NCBI GenBank assembly: GCA_030180135.1
Contig: CM058239.1
Coordinates: 111,695,318-111,759,317, forward strand
Source of the DNA: Orychophragmus violaceus
Lineage: Eukaryota; Streptophyta; Magnoliopsida; Brassicales; Brassicaceae
Length of the DNA: 64,000 bases
Direction of reading: 5' to 3'
Part shown: piece after piece, positions 33,001-43,028 of the stretch
How the letters are laid out: the number at the start of each line of letters is the position of its first letter
Position numbering within the stretch: the stretch's first letter is position 1
Translations under genes and position numbers: made by a program
Notes under the pieces: generated by a model
What the model was told of the DNA's origin: nothing
Database searches by the model: none
Seen by the model: the letters and a program-made list of their open reading frames with translations, nothing else

Positions 33001-34975
33001 GAAGTTCTCATAAAGGCAATTGGCCTAGCGATGCCAATCTATGCTATGTCATGTTTTAAATTGCCAAAAGATGTGTGTGAGAAAATCACAAGTGTCCTCA
33101 TTCAATTCTGGTGGAGTTGTGGTAACAACAAGAAAAAGATCCCATGGATAGCTTGGAAAAAGTTGTGTACTGAAAAAAACTCAGGTGGTTTGGGTTTTCA
33201 TGACATAGAGCTCTTTAACCAGGCCTTGCTTGGCAAGCAAGCCTATAGAATCTGGAGCAAACCTGACTCTCTTCTTGCACAAATCTACAAACATCGATAC
33301 TTCAAACGAGGATCCTTCCTTCAATGTGGAACAGGTACTAGACCATCGTATGCTTGGCGTAGCATATTACACGGCCGAGAAATTCTGTCTCGAGGTTTGG
33401 TCATGTCTATTGGCGATGGGACAGCTACTAACGTCTGGACAGATAATTGGATCATTGACGTGATTCCTAGACCTCCCATGTACAGGCAAGACACCATCAT
33501 CGACCTAACCTTAAAGGTTGCTGACCTTATAGATACCAACTCGGGCATTTGGAATGCGATCCTGGTTAGGCAGCTATTCAATGATGCAGATGCAGAACTT
33601 ATCTTGAAAACCAAAAGGAGGAGGAATATGGCAGATGAACGAGTTTGGGGCTTCACGAACAACGGTCAATACACATCTAAGAGTGGTTATAAACTTCTGA
33701 AAGCCATTCGCAATATGGTCTATCCAACTCAGAGCACTACGCCCTCTCTGGAAACAGCTCTGTGGACAAAACTTTGGAAGTCAAAAGCCCCTCCCAAACT
33801 CAGACACTTCCTTTGGAGGTCACTGTCTGGGGCCTTAGCGGTCAAGGAAAGATTAGTCTCAAGACGACTTCCAGTCGACCCTAAATGTGGACTTTGTGGG
33901 GACGGACCAGAAACAATTTGTCACCTACTTTTCAACTGCTCTCTTGCAAATGAAGTGTGGGAACGGTCTGGTCTTCCGCCACCGCAACAAGGCTTTTCTC
34001 GATCTTCTGTATTTCTTAACTTACATCACCTTTTCCATTGCAGTCGTAAGAGTTCAATCTCGGAGAAGCTCCGCCATGCCTTTCCGTGGATACTATGGCA
34101 GATTTGGAAAGCGAGAAATGCTTTCATCTTCAAAAAAACATGCTGCAACCCATCTGACATTGTTCGCAAAGCCCTGGCAGAAGCAGAGATATGGTTTAAT
34201 GTTAATAACACGTTTTCTACACAGGAGCGGATTTCTAGTCCTGCTCAGGAGCTCCGGTCGGAGTGGTCTAAGCCGCCATCAGGAGCAATCAAATGCAACG
34301 TGGGAGCCTTCTGGTCAAGCGTTTCACAAACTTGCGGTGCCTCCTGGATTACTAGAGACCATGAAGGCAAACCATTGAACAACAGTAGGCGCTCGTTCTT
34401 TGGCGTTACTTCTCAACTGGAAGCTGAACTCCTTAGTTTAGTTTGGGCCAGCGAATCAATGAGTAGTCTCAAACAGGACAGAGTCATCGTTGAATCGTCC
34501 TTTGTCCTTGCTCGAGAAGCTTTCATGAAGCCTGTTGAATTTCCCCAGGCACAACTCTTATTGTCCCTCATCTATTGTCATCTTCATCATATCAAGTTCT
34601 GGTCCTTGGATTACACTCATGAACGGAACAACGGAATCGCAGAGCTAATAGCCAGGAGTGTAATTCAAAATGTTCTTCTAACTTCTTATGTCGCAAGAGG
34701 TGGACCAGGCTGGTTACGTACGGCCATTGAGAAAGAAGCTCTGCCTTTCTAAATTCAGTTGCTGTGAAAGTTATGCTTCGAGTTACATGGTACAAGGTCT
34801 GCAATCTTCTCACTTCCCAGTGACTAGCAACCTTTGCTCTTCATTCTCGTTCTTGAACGCTTACTGGCGGGTTTTTCTGTTTATTTTCTTAGACTATCTT
34901 TCTTTTCAGATCCGTGGGGATCTTTGTAATTTTGGTTGAACGTTATTTGATTGATCCTTCAGTGTTAAAAAAAAA
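30091..34975 (+). mobile_element. complete LINE (L1-type non-LTR retrotransposon), 4885 bp
   Basis: Flanked by a perfect 16-bp duplication TAAATTAGACACAAAA (30075-30090 and 34976-34991), with a short poly-A end after TCAGTGTT. A leader of 543 bp contains three tandem copies of a 24-bp unit with core GGTCTTCGTCTCCGGCGAA (about 30102-30172). It is followed by one long intact ORF and a 220-bp 3' UTR. No separate ORF1 for a gag-like RNA-binding protein is visible, unlike two-ORF L1 elements of plants. The perfect duplication and open ORF point to a recent insertion. Confidence 0.95.
30634..34752 (+). CDS. LINE ORF2-type polyprotein: endonuclease, reverse transcriptase, zinc-binding and RNase H-like domain, 1372 aa
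   Basis: Starts MSILSWNCQG, the first motif of the APE-type endonuclease (Asn in SWNCQG, Glu in LSETK, GDFNE near 138-142, SDHRP near 215), which nicks target DNA. Reverse transcriptase spans about 470-760, with KTDMSKAYDRVEW (motif A), GIRQGDPLSPFLF (motif B) and LLFADDSLL (motif C). A zf-RVT zinc-binding region has CGLCGDGPETICHLLFNC (about 1086-1103). The C-terminal RNase H-like domain (about 1210-1340) has lost expected acidic sites: NVGAFW in place of NVDxxW, and VESSF where VESDS is usual; only the Glu of LEAELL is kept. The enzyme set for target-primed reverse transcription otherwise looks complete. The frame has no stop for 1372 codons, and the ATG fits the first endonuclease strand. 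Confidence 0.95.
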   Translation: MSILSWNCQGAGSTETVQRIRKLRRTYFPDFVFLSETKQQFSFINGLKDSLGYDGLVTVEPRGLSGGLAVMWKNSYKVAVISKDSRVIDLEISIGSLTFFLSCVYGDPVRERRQAVWDQLSLIGLNRDAAWILVGDFNELMHNEEKLGGPTRREATFWGFRDMAETCKIRELRSSGNSLSWAGWRDRVWIQCRLDRSFGNDEWFRLFPRSQMEYLGMWASDHRPIKIAFSLEVENQDKGRFYFDRRMLSREGFEEVVRRGWWNEHNSGVTVMDRIAGCRKELAQWKKNSDMNSKDRMLRLQIALEGEISKTRPDPALMRHLRQELAFAHREEEAFWRQKCQEQWLKEGDSNTPFFHNCVKVRKIKNKVLMLLDTEGNEHFSEGAKGHIAVEFYRDLFMSSNPADLETLFLNLQPRVSGDMNEVLTALVTPEEIKDAAFSVKGSSAPGEDVLTGVFYQKCWHIVGESVTEEVLDFFHSVVLPRGWNHTHISLLPKVTNPSRMTEMRPISLCSVQYKIISKILCNRLKRFLPELISETQGAFVSGRLISDNILIAHEMVHGLRTNEKVSRNFMAVKTDMSKAYDRVEWSFLEVLLERLGFDRVWVRWVMACVNSVTYSVLLNGRTHGFIKPERGIRQGDPLSPFLFILAAEALVHCLNNAAQAGDLHGISVSSPGPSVHHLLFADDSLLMCQASEEEALAIVNCLKLYGDASGQMINHTKSSIIFGAKVEDTRKAQIKTILGIDKEGGEGTYLGLPECFSGSKKQLLSFVQEKLQARVNGWFAKALSHGGKEVLIKAIGLAMPIYAMSCFKLPKDVCEKITSVLIQFWWSCGNNKKKIPWIAWKKLCTEKNSGGLGFHDIELFNQALLGKQAYRIWSKPDSLLAQIYKHRYFKRGSFLQCGTGTRPSYAWRSILHGREILSRGLVMSIGDGTATNVWTDNWIIDVIPRPPMYRQDTIIDLTLKVADLIDTNSGIWNAILVRQLFNDADAELILKTKRRRNMADERVWGFTNNGQYTSKSGYKLLKAIRNMVYPTQSTTPSLETALWTKLWKSKAPPKLRHFLWRSLSGALAVKERLVSRRLPVDPKCGLCGDGPETICHLLFNCSLANEVWERSGLPPPQQGFSRSSVFLNLHHLFHCSRKSSISEKLRHAFPWILWQIWKARNAFIFKKTCCNPSDIVRKALAEAEIWFNVNNTFSTQERISSPAQELRSEWSKPPSGAIKCNVGAFWSSVSQTCGASWITRDHEGKPLNNSRRSFFGVTSQLEAELLSLVWASESMSSLKQDRVIVESSFVLAREAFMKPVEFPQAQLLLSLIYCHLHHIKFWSLDYTHERNNGIAELIARSVIQNVLLTSYVARGGPGWLRTAIEKEALPF

Positions 34976-35898
34976 TAAATTAGACACAAAAAAAAAGAAA
35001 AAAAAACATCAATACATATAGATATACCGAAAAAATCGAATGTAATCATTTTTATTCACTTTTTTATTGCAAAGACGTCCATAAATCTCAACATGTTGTG
35101 GTGATGATTCAAATATATAATGATATTGTGAATAAAATTGTTTTATATTATCCTCCTTTATAATTATAAATGATTCTATTAAATAGATATCTAAGCTCTT
35201 TGTTTAAATATCGTTATTTTGGTATGTTTTGATCACCGAAAGTCGATACTTTCAAAGCTTGTCTCCATAACGAAGGATAAGAAGAGGTTTAAGATTAATG
35301 TCGATATTGAAAAGAGTTGTTCAAAGGTTGTGTATAAATATTTCTCCAGTAAATTCACAGATCAAACATCGTACGAGATTAGTAAGGACACTGATTGCTG
35401 ATAATGATTAGTATCTCTGCTTTGATTGATATCTAATCAGAAAATATATGTTTTTATCTATGGTATATGGAGAATTTCTCAGCTTGCTAGGTGATGAAGA
35501 CAAAAGTCGGGTTGAATTAGTTTTTGATTACATTGAAGATATTGATCTTAGACGATGAAGATTACCAAAAAATATTCTTAAAAAACTTTGAGGAAATATA
35601 TTTTAAATAAACTTGTGGCGTAGATAAAAGATGTAGATAAAAAAAGGCAGATAGAAGTGGAGAACAAGACAGAAGAAAAAATAGAACAACCGAATATATC
35701 CATTTACATATATTTGGATGTAACTTGTCTTTTTTAAAAAAAAAAAAAAAAAGCAAAAAACATGGTTTTCACAATTCCTTTGAACTCTTTATGTTCCTAT
35801 TAAATTAATTTTTTTACTAACAAATCTTAGAGTATACGTTACAATATTTGTATACCATTTATTAAAAAAAAACATAATTTTTTTGTTTTTAAAAAATC

Positions 35899-35926
35899 CC
35901 GCTGCGTAGCGCGGATCTATACCTAG
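35899..35926 (+). mobile_element. Helitron 3' terminus (plus orientation)
   Basis: A GC-rich hairpin (CCGC ... GCGG, 35899-35914) in an AT-rich context is followed nine bases later by CTAG and T (35923-35927), the Helitron 3' end rule. The 5' TC end was not located; the element could extend left past the LINE. Confidence 0.7.
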
Positions 35927-36045
35927 TATATAATAATGTTATAATTGATACTTATCATATTTAAAAAAGTTAATGATGTTAAACACAAAAAAATTATGCA
36001 CAATTATTAAGGAAAAAATTATATTTTGGATAATATGTGTATCTG

Positions 36046-36062
36046 GGCGGACGCCACACTAG
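36046..36062 (+). mobile_element. second Helitron-like 3' terminus (plus orientation)
   Basis: The hairpin GGCG-GA-CGCC (36046-36055) is followed three bases later by CTAG and T (36059-36063). It lies 136 bp from the first terminus, which suggests one Helitron nested in another. The short stem makes it less certain. Confidence 0.5.
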
Positions 36063-36827
36063 TATCTAAATATGATGATATGATATATCATATGTAGCAG
36101 CAGTCCAAACTCTAACAACCGATTAAATTGTAAAAAGTTAGTTCTCGTGTTTCTTTTTAAGTCGAGTATCTAAATTGTGGAAAATTTATTACCTCGAAAA
36201 GATTCTGTGGCAAAATGAAATTTCTTGACAAAAAACAAAAAAAACAAAATGCTACCAGACTGCAGTTTTGTTTGTTTCCAGGCGACAAAACAAAAACCCA
36301 AGCAAAAAGAAGGGCAAAATGAAACATGTTGACCCCAACTATTTAGATTTAACAAAATAAAACAGAGCAGTTTGTCCAACACGTTGAAAGGGATATGATA
36401 GAAAATGCTACCAAACTCGAACTTGAATCCCAAATGATACAACAATGGTGAACCTGTTCCCCCCTTTTTGGTCGTCTGTGATTTCATTTCGTTCACCGAT
36501 AGACCTTAAAACAACTGTGTGGCTACAACTATATATAAAAGGATATTGAAGTTGGGATTCATATCATTAACCTTGTAGAATTAATAATCTTTAAAAACAC
36601 AACAGACCTTAAAAGAACTGTGTGGCTACTACTACAACTGGAAAAAATGTTACAACATCGAAGGCAATACATATATATATATATAATCTTCTGCACCTAA
36701 ACTGGGCACATAGAGAAGAACTTACCTTACACCGTGAACAACATTCATAATTACAGACGATTTCTACGACGTGGTTTTGTCCCCTTGTAAATAAGATCGG
36801 TTTAATATGGATCCACCGTGCTTATTT

Positions 36828-39800
36828 TCAACCTATTCCTGGAAACCTCCGAGCTTTCTGAGGATAAGTGGACGATTTTTGGAGTGTTCTCCTTGGTGGT
36901 GGAGGCGGCGGCAGCATCATACGGGAATGATTCTTGAACTTGCTTGAAGATGAATGTTTTCTCTCTACTTCTATTGCGGATGATGATGAGCTTGGGAATG
37001 ATCCTTTCTTGTTCTCCATTGTTGACAGTTTCAGTCTCTTTGAAGGCTTAGGAAGATGATGACGATTTTGGTGACTTTGCTCTGCTGCTGAGTCCTTCCT
37101 CACGTGGTTGTTGTTCTTGATGGTTGAGTTAAGATCGAGAGGCATTTCTATTAGTTTGGATTTGCGGGCTTTCATGGACTTCTGAGAGAGCTTCTTTGGC
37201 CACCTGAGGATTCCATTTGGGTGGTTGTGGTTTCCGGATTGGATTGTGAAGTCACAAAGTGTTTGAGCAGCTGCTAGAAGCTGAGGACAGGATCGAGCTG
37301 CACAAAACGTATCATCATCATCACCATAAGAGGACTAGAGGTGATGAGAAATTGAGATAATAACATTTGTGAAAACATACCATCGTCTTGAACATCTCGG
37401 GATCCCTCTGGTTCTGCATTTGATGAGAGACAAATTGATATTATTTAGTTTTAGTACGAGTTAAAAGATAAAGGAAAAAGCCAAAGACAGTTTCTTACCT
37501 GCAGGAACAAAGGAAGCCTTTTGCAAAGTAGAAGCAGATGCTTCTGTGCACTGACACGAAATGGCGTTAGCGAAAATTGTCTGAGAGGTCTTAGTTCCAC
37601 CAATAGTTTGCTTCTGTGCTGGAAGGACTAAGCTTTGGTTGAAGGTGAGTGAATCCAGATGTGCGAAATGATTGGTTATACTCTCAGGAGAACTCATAGT
37701 AGTGTCGGCTATTCTTAGCCATCGTCCTTGACAAAGCGTTTTGCCAGTAAGAAGCTTAGCAGCTTCTGAGTTGGTTCTAGAGCTTCCATTATAAGCCTGT
37801 GACCAAGGAAAATGTGGCAATCCACCACGGGGAGGTAGTTGTTTAGCTGAGCGCTGCTGGTCCGACATGTTCTTAGAGTTCTGAGAAGGTTTTGAAGCAT
37901 CTTGGAGAAGTGAGTCTAAATCTTTCGGCGGAGGAAGGCCTAATCTTTTCAATACATCGCTAGACTCGCACAATGGAAAATTAAGTGGTGTGGAAGGAAT
38001 CTCAGGGTTGACACATTGATCCTGAAACACAAAGAGTAGATACCTTTTCAGTTAAAGGAACAGAAGCATCTAAGGCATGTTATACTAGAATACAGGTCAA
38101 ATCAGTATATCTGAAACTATTAAATTTAAAAATCCACCTTGGAAGATGAGGATAGATCTTCATTAAGAGCATTTACTTTATCACTGTTTTCACCATCTAG
38201 TGTGGGAGAGAGAGAGCTTGGTGAGCCCAGAGTTCTGCTGATATAAGTGTCTAATTCAGCAGAGCTTTGTGATTGAATAGGGCTTTTAGTTGGAAGAATA
38301 GACCAAACATTTCTGACCACACTCAGCAAAGTTTCATTAGTATTCTCCAATTGTTTCATCTTGCCTTTACCCAAAGAAGGACACTCATAAGAGCCTTCAA
38401 GAAGCTTGTTCAATGACAAATCTTCAACGAGTTTGGTAACATCATTTATTTCAGGCTTCAGGCCATATACACCTGCATGTAAAGAAAATTAAGAGGTAGA
38501 CACAACACTAGAAAAAGATCAGAGCATATCATGTGAGGAGGATATACTGACAAGACCTTGCCATATCAACAAGGTCTCACATTGATACACTAGTGAAAAG
38601 AACAGGTGCTATGACTCTCACATTGTCCCTTTGGTACCTTAGCCATGAGAAGAATATATCAGCCAATGAAACCTTTTCAATTTGATGTCAGGGAGACTAA
38701 GGGAAAAGAAACTCAAAATCACCACAAATAACAGAGGGAACCTCTAAAGCTACCTCAGAACAGGTTCACGTGTGAATCACTTCAAAGTTCAGACTATGCA
38801 GCCAATAGAACTGAAAGTTTATAAGAACTAGCCAAAGTATCGTTGGACGGGACTAGTTCCAGAAGCAGTCACATACCGAAAAATGCATTCTCGCCAGTGG
38901 CTGAAGTGACGGTTGAATAAGTTCTCGTGGGAACTTTTGAATTCCTCTTATCACCTCGCCTGCCGTTACAGCTACTTCGTTGCTTCACTGCTAAGGGTTT
39001 ATCTACGTAGCATTCAACAGAATATAATAAGTAACATTGCTAACCAAATTTATACACAAGCACTTTTTTCAGGGATGAACCAATCAACACAGAAACACGT
39101 TTTTTTCCAGGCGTGAGCCAATAAACTTTCACCAACAGATTACATACTCTTCTCAAACAGTCTGCTACTGTCTAAATGAAGAATTGTGGGTTGCCTGAGA
39201 GTTACCTGAGTGAGTAGATCCTTGTCCACACATCTCCTTTGTATCATTTTCTCTCACGGTGTCATCTAAAAGTATCAATCTTGACCTTTTCGAAGTCACA
39301 TTACTACTACTTCTCGAAAGTTTCCCTCTTTTCCTAGGAGACTCGGCACTTTCTGGACTGGCAATTGATGTATAACCGTTTTGCGGCTCGGATGAATTTT
39401 CAACACGAAGTTTGGTAAGCCTATCATGTACAAAGTCATGCGAGTGCATTAATTTGCTCCATAGCGATGAATCTGAACCCCCACTGCTACTTCCTGCTCC
39501 TGGATCAAGTAGAAGAGTAAAGGGAGGATATAAACATTGGTATTGCTTAAGAAAGTCCTTACCAATTTTGAGCAAACTCAAAACGCAAAAAAAAAACCCT
39601 AAAAACTCTCCAGCGAATCTTAAAAAGTTTGAAAAATTTACTAAAAGTACTGACGATGGATCTATAACTAATAATTGTACCCATTTCATAACATCTATCT
39701 GAAAAGTCTATCTCATCAACTCTAAATCGATTCAATTAAGCACGAACACAGAACATCAATTAAAAAGTAATAAAACATTAAATTAGCTCAACCTTTCTTG

Positions 39801-39958
39801 CTAATTGAAGCACTGAAACGCTCAATCGAGCCACGAGCCTTCTCACAGTTGTTCTCTGCTTTGTTCGACGAAACCCTAACTCCACCACACCCTTCAGATC
39901 CCATAAGCTTAGCCGGCACCGAAACGTCCACGGGACAAGAAACCTCCAAACCATCCAT
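36828..39958 (-). CDS. uncharacterised serine-rich, probably nuclear protein, seven exons, 648 aa
   Basis: This is the only apparently intact host gene. Coding exons on the minus strand: 39958-39793, 39499-39206, 39002-38877, 38472-38138, 38021-37499, 37413-37381 and 37297-36828. All introns are GT-AG and the exons sum to 1947 bases, exactly 649 codons with the stop, which supports the model. The protein starts MDGLEVSCPVDVSVPAKLMG. Notable segments are SSLWSKLMHSHDFVHDRL, a basic PRKRGKLSRSSS and KRSRL region that looks like a nuclear localisation signal, KLVEDLSLNKLLEGSYECPS, DVLKRLGLPPPKDLDSLL, CPQLLAAAQTLCDF, then NGILRWPKKLSQKSMKARK. The C-terminus is low-complexity with a poly-Pro run. 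I do not recognise a named domain. It is probably a conserved plant protein, but its function is unknown to me. The ATG at 39958 was chosen because the frame upstream has no other ATG. Confidence 0.88.
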
Positions 39959-39966
39959 CACCACCG

Positions 39967-40023
39967 TTAGAAACCCAAATCGACGACGTCGCAACCGTGT
40001 AGGCTGCGAGACGAAGAAGTCAT
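39967..40023 (-). CDS. short upstream ORF in the host gene leader, 18 codons
   Basis: An ATG at 40023 opens MTSSSRSLHGCDVVDLGF and stops eight bases before the main ATG at 39958, in another frame. It is the first ATG I see after the probable transcription start. Whether it is translated is inferred; such an ORF could lower translation of the main frame. Confidence 0.45.
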   Translation of the reverse strand: MTSSSRSLHGCDVVDLGF

Positions 40024-40204
40024 CTCTTCAAAGCTTCGATCGAGGTAGAGAGAAGTTGAGTAAATTCGATCAGAAGGAAAGTGAGCTAAAAGAGTGAGAT
40101 TAATCTTAGGGATTCGTCGATTTAGGGGAAGAACAACGGAATGGTGCGGCTGCGTGAATCGGGGGATTTTTCTAGGGCAAAGAAAATGAAAGGGAAAAAG
40201 ATGA

Positions 40205-40214
40205 CTATTTATAG
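40205..40214 (-). promoter_or_regulatory. TATA box of the host gene
   Basis: CTATAAATAG on the minus strand lies about 250 bp upstream of the ATG at 39958, with a pyrimidine-rich start region about 30 bp downstream. Its match to the plant TATA consensus is very good. Confidence 0.65.
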
Positions 40215-40606
40215 TTTTCGGGAAATTAACTTTGACAAGCCGTCGACCGTGAGATATTCCGGTGAGCTCGTCCGTACATGTTAGAATGACGTGGCAACTG
40301 TAGACTACGAGACGGGGGAATTGAGAGCCGTTCGATACAGTCTGGTGACGTAGATTTCACTATCTAACAGCTAATAAAATGTCACGTAGTCAAGTGAACT
40401 TTCACTTGTTCATGTGAGTTTACAAAAGTGCCACTGGAGTATTCAGGTGTTGGCTTGGGCACATAATTTAATTTGACGAAATTACCCCTTATCCGAGTAT
40501 GAACGCCGTTACATTGTGTAGATTCCGTTAAATTTTTTATTTTGTTATTTTATTAACTAAATTAACTTCAAGTAGTTGACCAAAAAAAATTAACTTCGAG
40601 TAAAAA
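40215..40606. promoter_or_regulatory. upstream region of the host gene
   Basis: Probable promoter-proximal sequence of the minus-strand gene, up to the SINE. It has ACGT cores at about 40290, 40348 and 40383, which can be bZIP sites, but I cannot single out one as functional. Confidence 0.35.
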
Positions 40607-40620
40607 ACTTCAAATCTTAT

Positions 40621-40852
40621 TTTTTTTTTAACGCTGATACAGATTATGAGAACTATTACAAGAATAATTTTACAGATAATAATATTACTTCTGTTCTACG
40701 AGAATCCATCAACGGTCACAATCAATGGCTCTTAGAAATTTCCTTATAAGCTTGCCTCCATCAATCTTGTAAAACTGCGTCTTCGGAGATTTGAACCCAG
40801 TACCTGCCGATGTAAAGCTTTAACCACTTGACCACTAGGCCACGGTTGCTTC
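40621..40852 (-). mobile_element. tRNA-derived SINE, about 232 bp
   Basis: Read on the minus strand the element starts near GAAGCAACCG and has a polymerase III A box TGGCCTAGTGG and a B box GGTTCAAATCTCC, and ends GCGTTAAAAAAAAA. It is flanked by a 14-bp duplication with one mismatch, ACTTCAAATCTTAT (40607-40620) and ACTTCAAGTCTTAT (40853-40866). It lies about 640 bp upstream of the host gene's TATA box. Confidence 0.9.
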
Positions 40853-40866
40853 ACTTCAAGTCTTAT

Positions 40867-41990
40867 TAAGAGCACAAAAAGTGGAACAAATCGCATCATG
40901 TCAAGATTTTGAAATTTGCCGAGCATCCAGACTGTGAGGTTAAAACCGATAAAACCTTTCTTTTAAACAAGTGACTGTTTACACAAAAAATAATTAGATG
41001 TGCATCGCGGGATAATTTTTTTTTGCAAAAATTTTTTTTTGATAAAACATTCTTCTTTGGTTTTGTTTTTTTTTTAATTTATATTTAGGCCTACATTTTT
41101 CATATAGTATAGGTATGGATATTCATATCTTATGATTGTGTTCATATTGGTTCTATTCGAATATGTATTTTATGGATAGAAAAATTTTGGATCCATATAA
41201 AAACTGTTAGAATTTCGGTCGAATTTTCAAATCAGTTCCATCCGGACAATGTTGATTCAGTCTTAATATTAAGAACATGTAAATATCGAAAAGAATTTGG
41301 ATTGGCTCAGATTCGGGTAGGCCCGGCCCAAATCATTGGTGGACCATATGCCATATTAAAAAATCCTAGATTGTGGTAGAATTTTGAAAATTAAGACCTA
41401 ATTTTGCAAATTTTTAAGACTTAGGACCCTAAAACTATAAAGGAAAAATAATCTAAAAGGTGAATCAGGTGCATTTGCACTCTGTGCACACCCTTAAAGC
41501 CGGGCATGGATTCGTGGACTACCCAGATCCCCCCCAAAAAAATAAAAACCAAAAAAAATTAAAAGCTTACAAAAATACATGAAAACATGTGAAAATATGT
41601 GTAAGCTATAATATAATTCAAATATCTAAAATATATCCAAAAATTAAAAATGAACAAAATATCCAAATACTAAAATTATATCCGTGAAATTTGAAAATAA
41701 ATAATATATTTAATATTTTAGGTCATTTGGATATCCGAACATGTCTCCAATATGAACCAAAACCGATATTATACATAACATCTATTCTTATAAAATGCAT
41801 TTTTATTAAAATATAATTTCAAATCAACTTATAGTAATACATGCAAAAATAATTTAATTTAGCACATAAAATGTACTACCTAATTTAAAACTTAATAATA
41901 TATCAACAAAATAATTACATTCTGGACTTCAAATTTAAAGCTTTAAAATTAGTCTACAAAAATTACTAAATAATATTAGTTAAAGTTTAA
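40867..41990. other. AT-rich stretch without recognisable gene
   Basis: No coding pattern. Near 41100-41340 and 41700-41780 there are phrases like TGGATATTCATAT and ATATCCGAACATG that recall subterminal repeats of non-autonomous DNA transposons, but I find no termini. Confidence 0.45.
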
Positions 41991-42179
41991 TGGGAAAGTT
42001 GCTACAACAATTTTGAAATTTTGCTTTATTATTTAACCAATTTTGGAAAGTTTTTATTACTGAAATAACTTTATGGGACTGTTTTACCCTTTTTAGCGTG
42101 TATATGAAAAACATATTTACGAAACTGCCATTAATGAAATGTTAAGTTTTCTAGAATCCGTAAATAAGAGTACAAGATT

Positions 42180-42985
42180 TTCATATAAGTCTACCAATTA
42201 AGTCTACCAATCTTTAATGGTAGACTTTTTTTTTAATCTGTAGATTTGTTTTTGAGGTTCTAGATTTGTTTTGGGGTTGTAGACTTGTTTTCAAGATTGT
42301 AAATCTTATTTATATTGTAGACTTATATTCCGCATTGTAGATTTTTCTTTAGTGATTTATAGATTTATTTAAAGTTTGGTAAATTATTTTGTTTAGTTGT
42401 CGTAGACTTTTATAATTGATGCAGTAGACTTTTAAGTTTTCGTAGACTTGTCGTACACCTTGTAAAGTTATTGTCTATGATAGCATATTTGCTTCCGATT
42501 TGTAGATTTCTTTCGTATATTTGTAGATTTTTTTGTAGATTTTTTTTGTAGATTTGTTTTGTAGATTTGTTTGTCGTTTGATAGATTTAAATTATACAAC
42601 AGTATATCTAATTTTTCGCTGCAAACTTATTCTTGGAGTTCGTAGATTTTCACCAAGTAGTCGTAAATTTTTTTTGGGAACTTGAATACATCGACGTGGT
42701 TGCAGAATGTGTAACCGTAAATTTATATTTCCTTTTTAGACTTATTTTTTACTTTATAGACTTATTTTTCTCCTTGTGGAGTTTCATGACGTTATAACAT
42801 ATTTTATATGGAAGACGACAACATCGTAGACGTGATAGATTTTTCTAACGCTATTGCAGACTTTATGTCGTTTTCGTAGACTTTATGTCGTTTAGTAGAC
42901 TTTTATGTTGTTTGGTAGACTTGTTTTGTAGACTTGTATAATGTAAAGTAGACTTAAGTTACTAATGAGTGTAGTTCGTAGACTT
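42180..42985. repeat. array of GTAGACTT/GTAGATTT motifs
   Basis: About 30 copies of a degenerate TGTAGA(C/T)TTGTTTT unit at irregular 15-40-bp spacing, nearly all on the plus strand. Confidence 0.85.
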
Positions 42986-43028
42986 AACGAGTGGTTACCT
43001 ATGTCAATCCTACTAATTGCACAAAACA

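Larger units (their letters stand above)
34992..36827. other. AT-rich stretch with two Helitron ends and no supported gene
   Basis: Only short frames without recognisable motifs are present. The region carries two Helitron 3' termini (listed) and then the 3' flank of the host gene from about 36100. A frame of 108 codons on the minus strand at 36170-36496 has low-complexity composition and no homology I can name. Confidence 0.5.

Noticed and set aside
36170..36496. Minus-strand frame of 108 codons
   Set aside because: Low-complexity composition, no splice or family signals, and it lies in the 3' flank of the host gene.
40750..40850. tRNA gene on the minus strand
   Set aside because: The A and B boxes belong to a SINE, shown by the poly-A tail and the 14-bp duplication.
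42180..42985. CRISPR-like or satellite array
   Set aside because: Units are degenerate and irregularly spaced and lie in a plant transposon; there are no spacers of fixed length.
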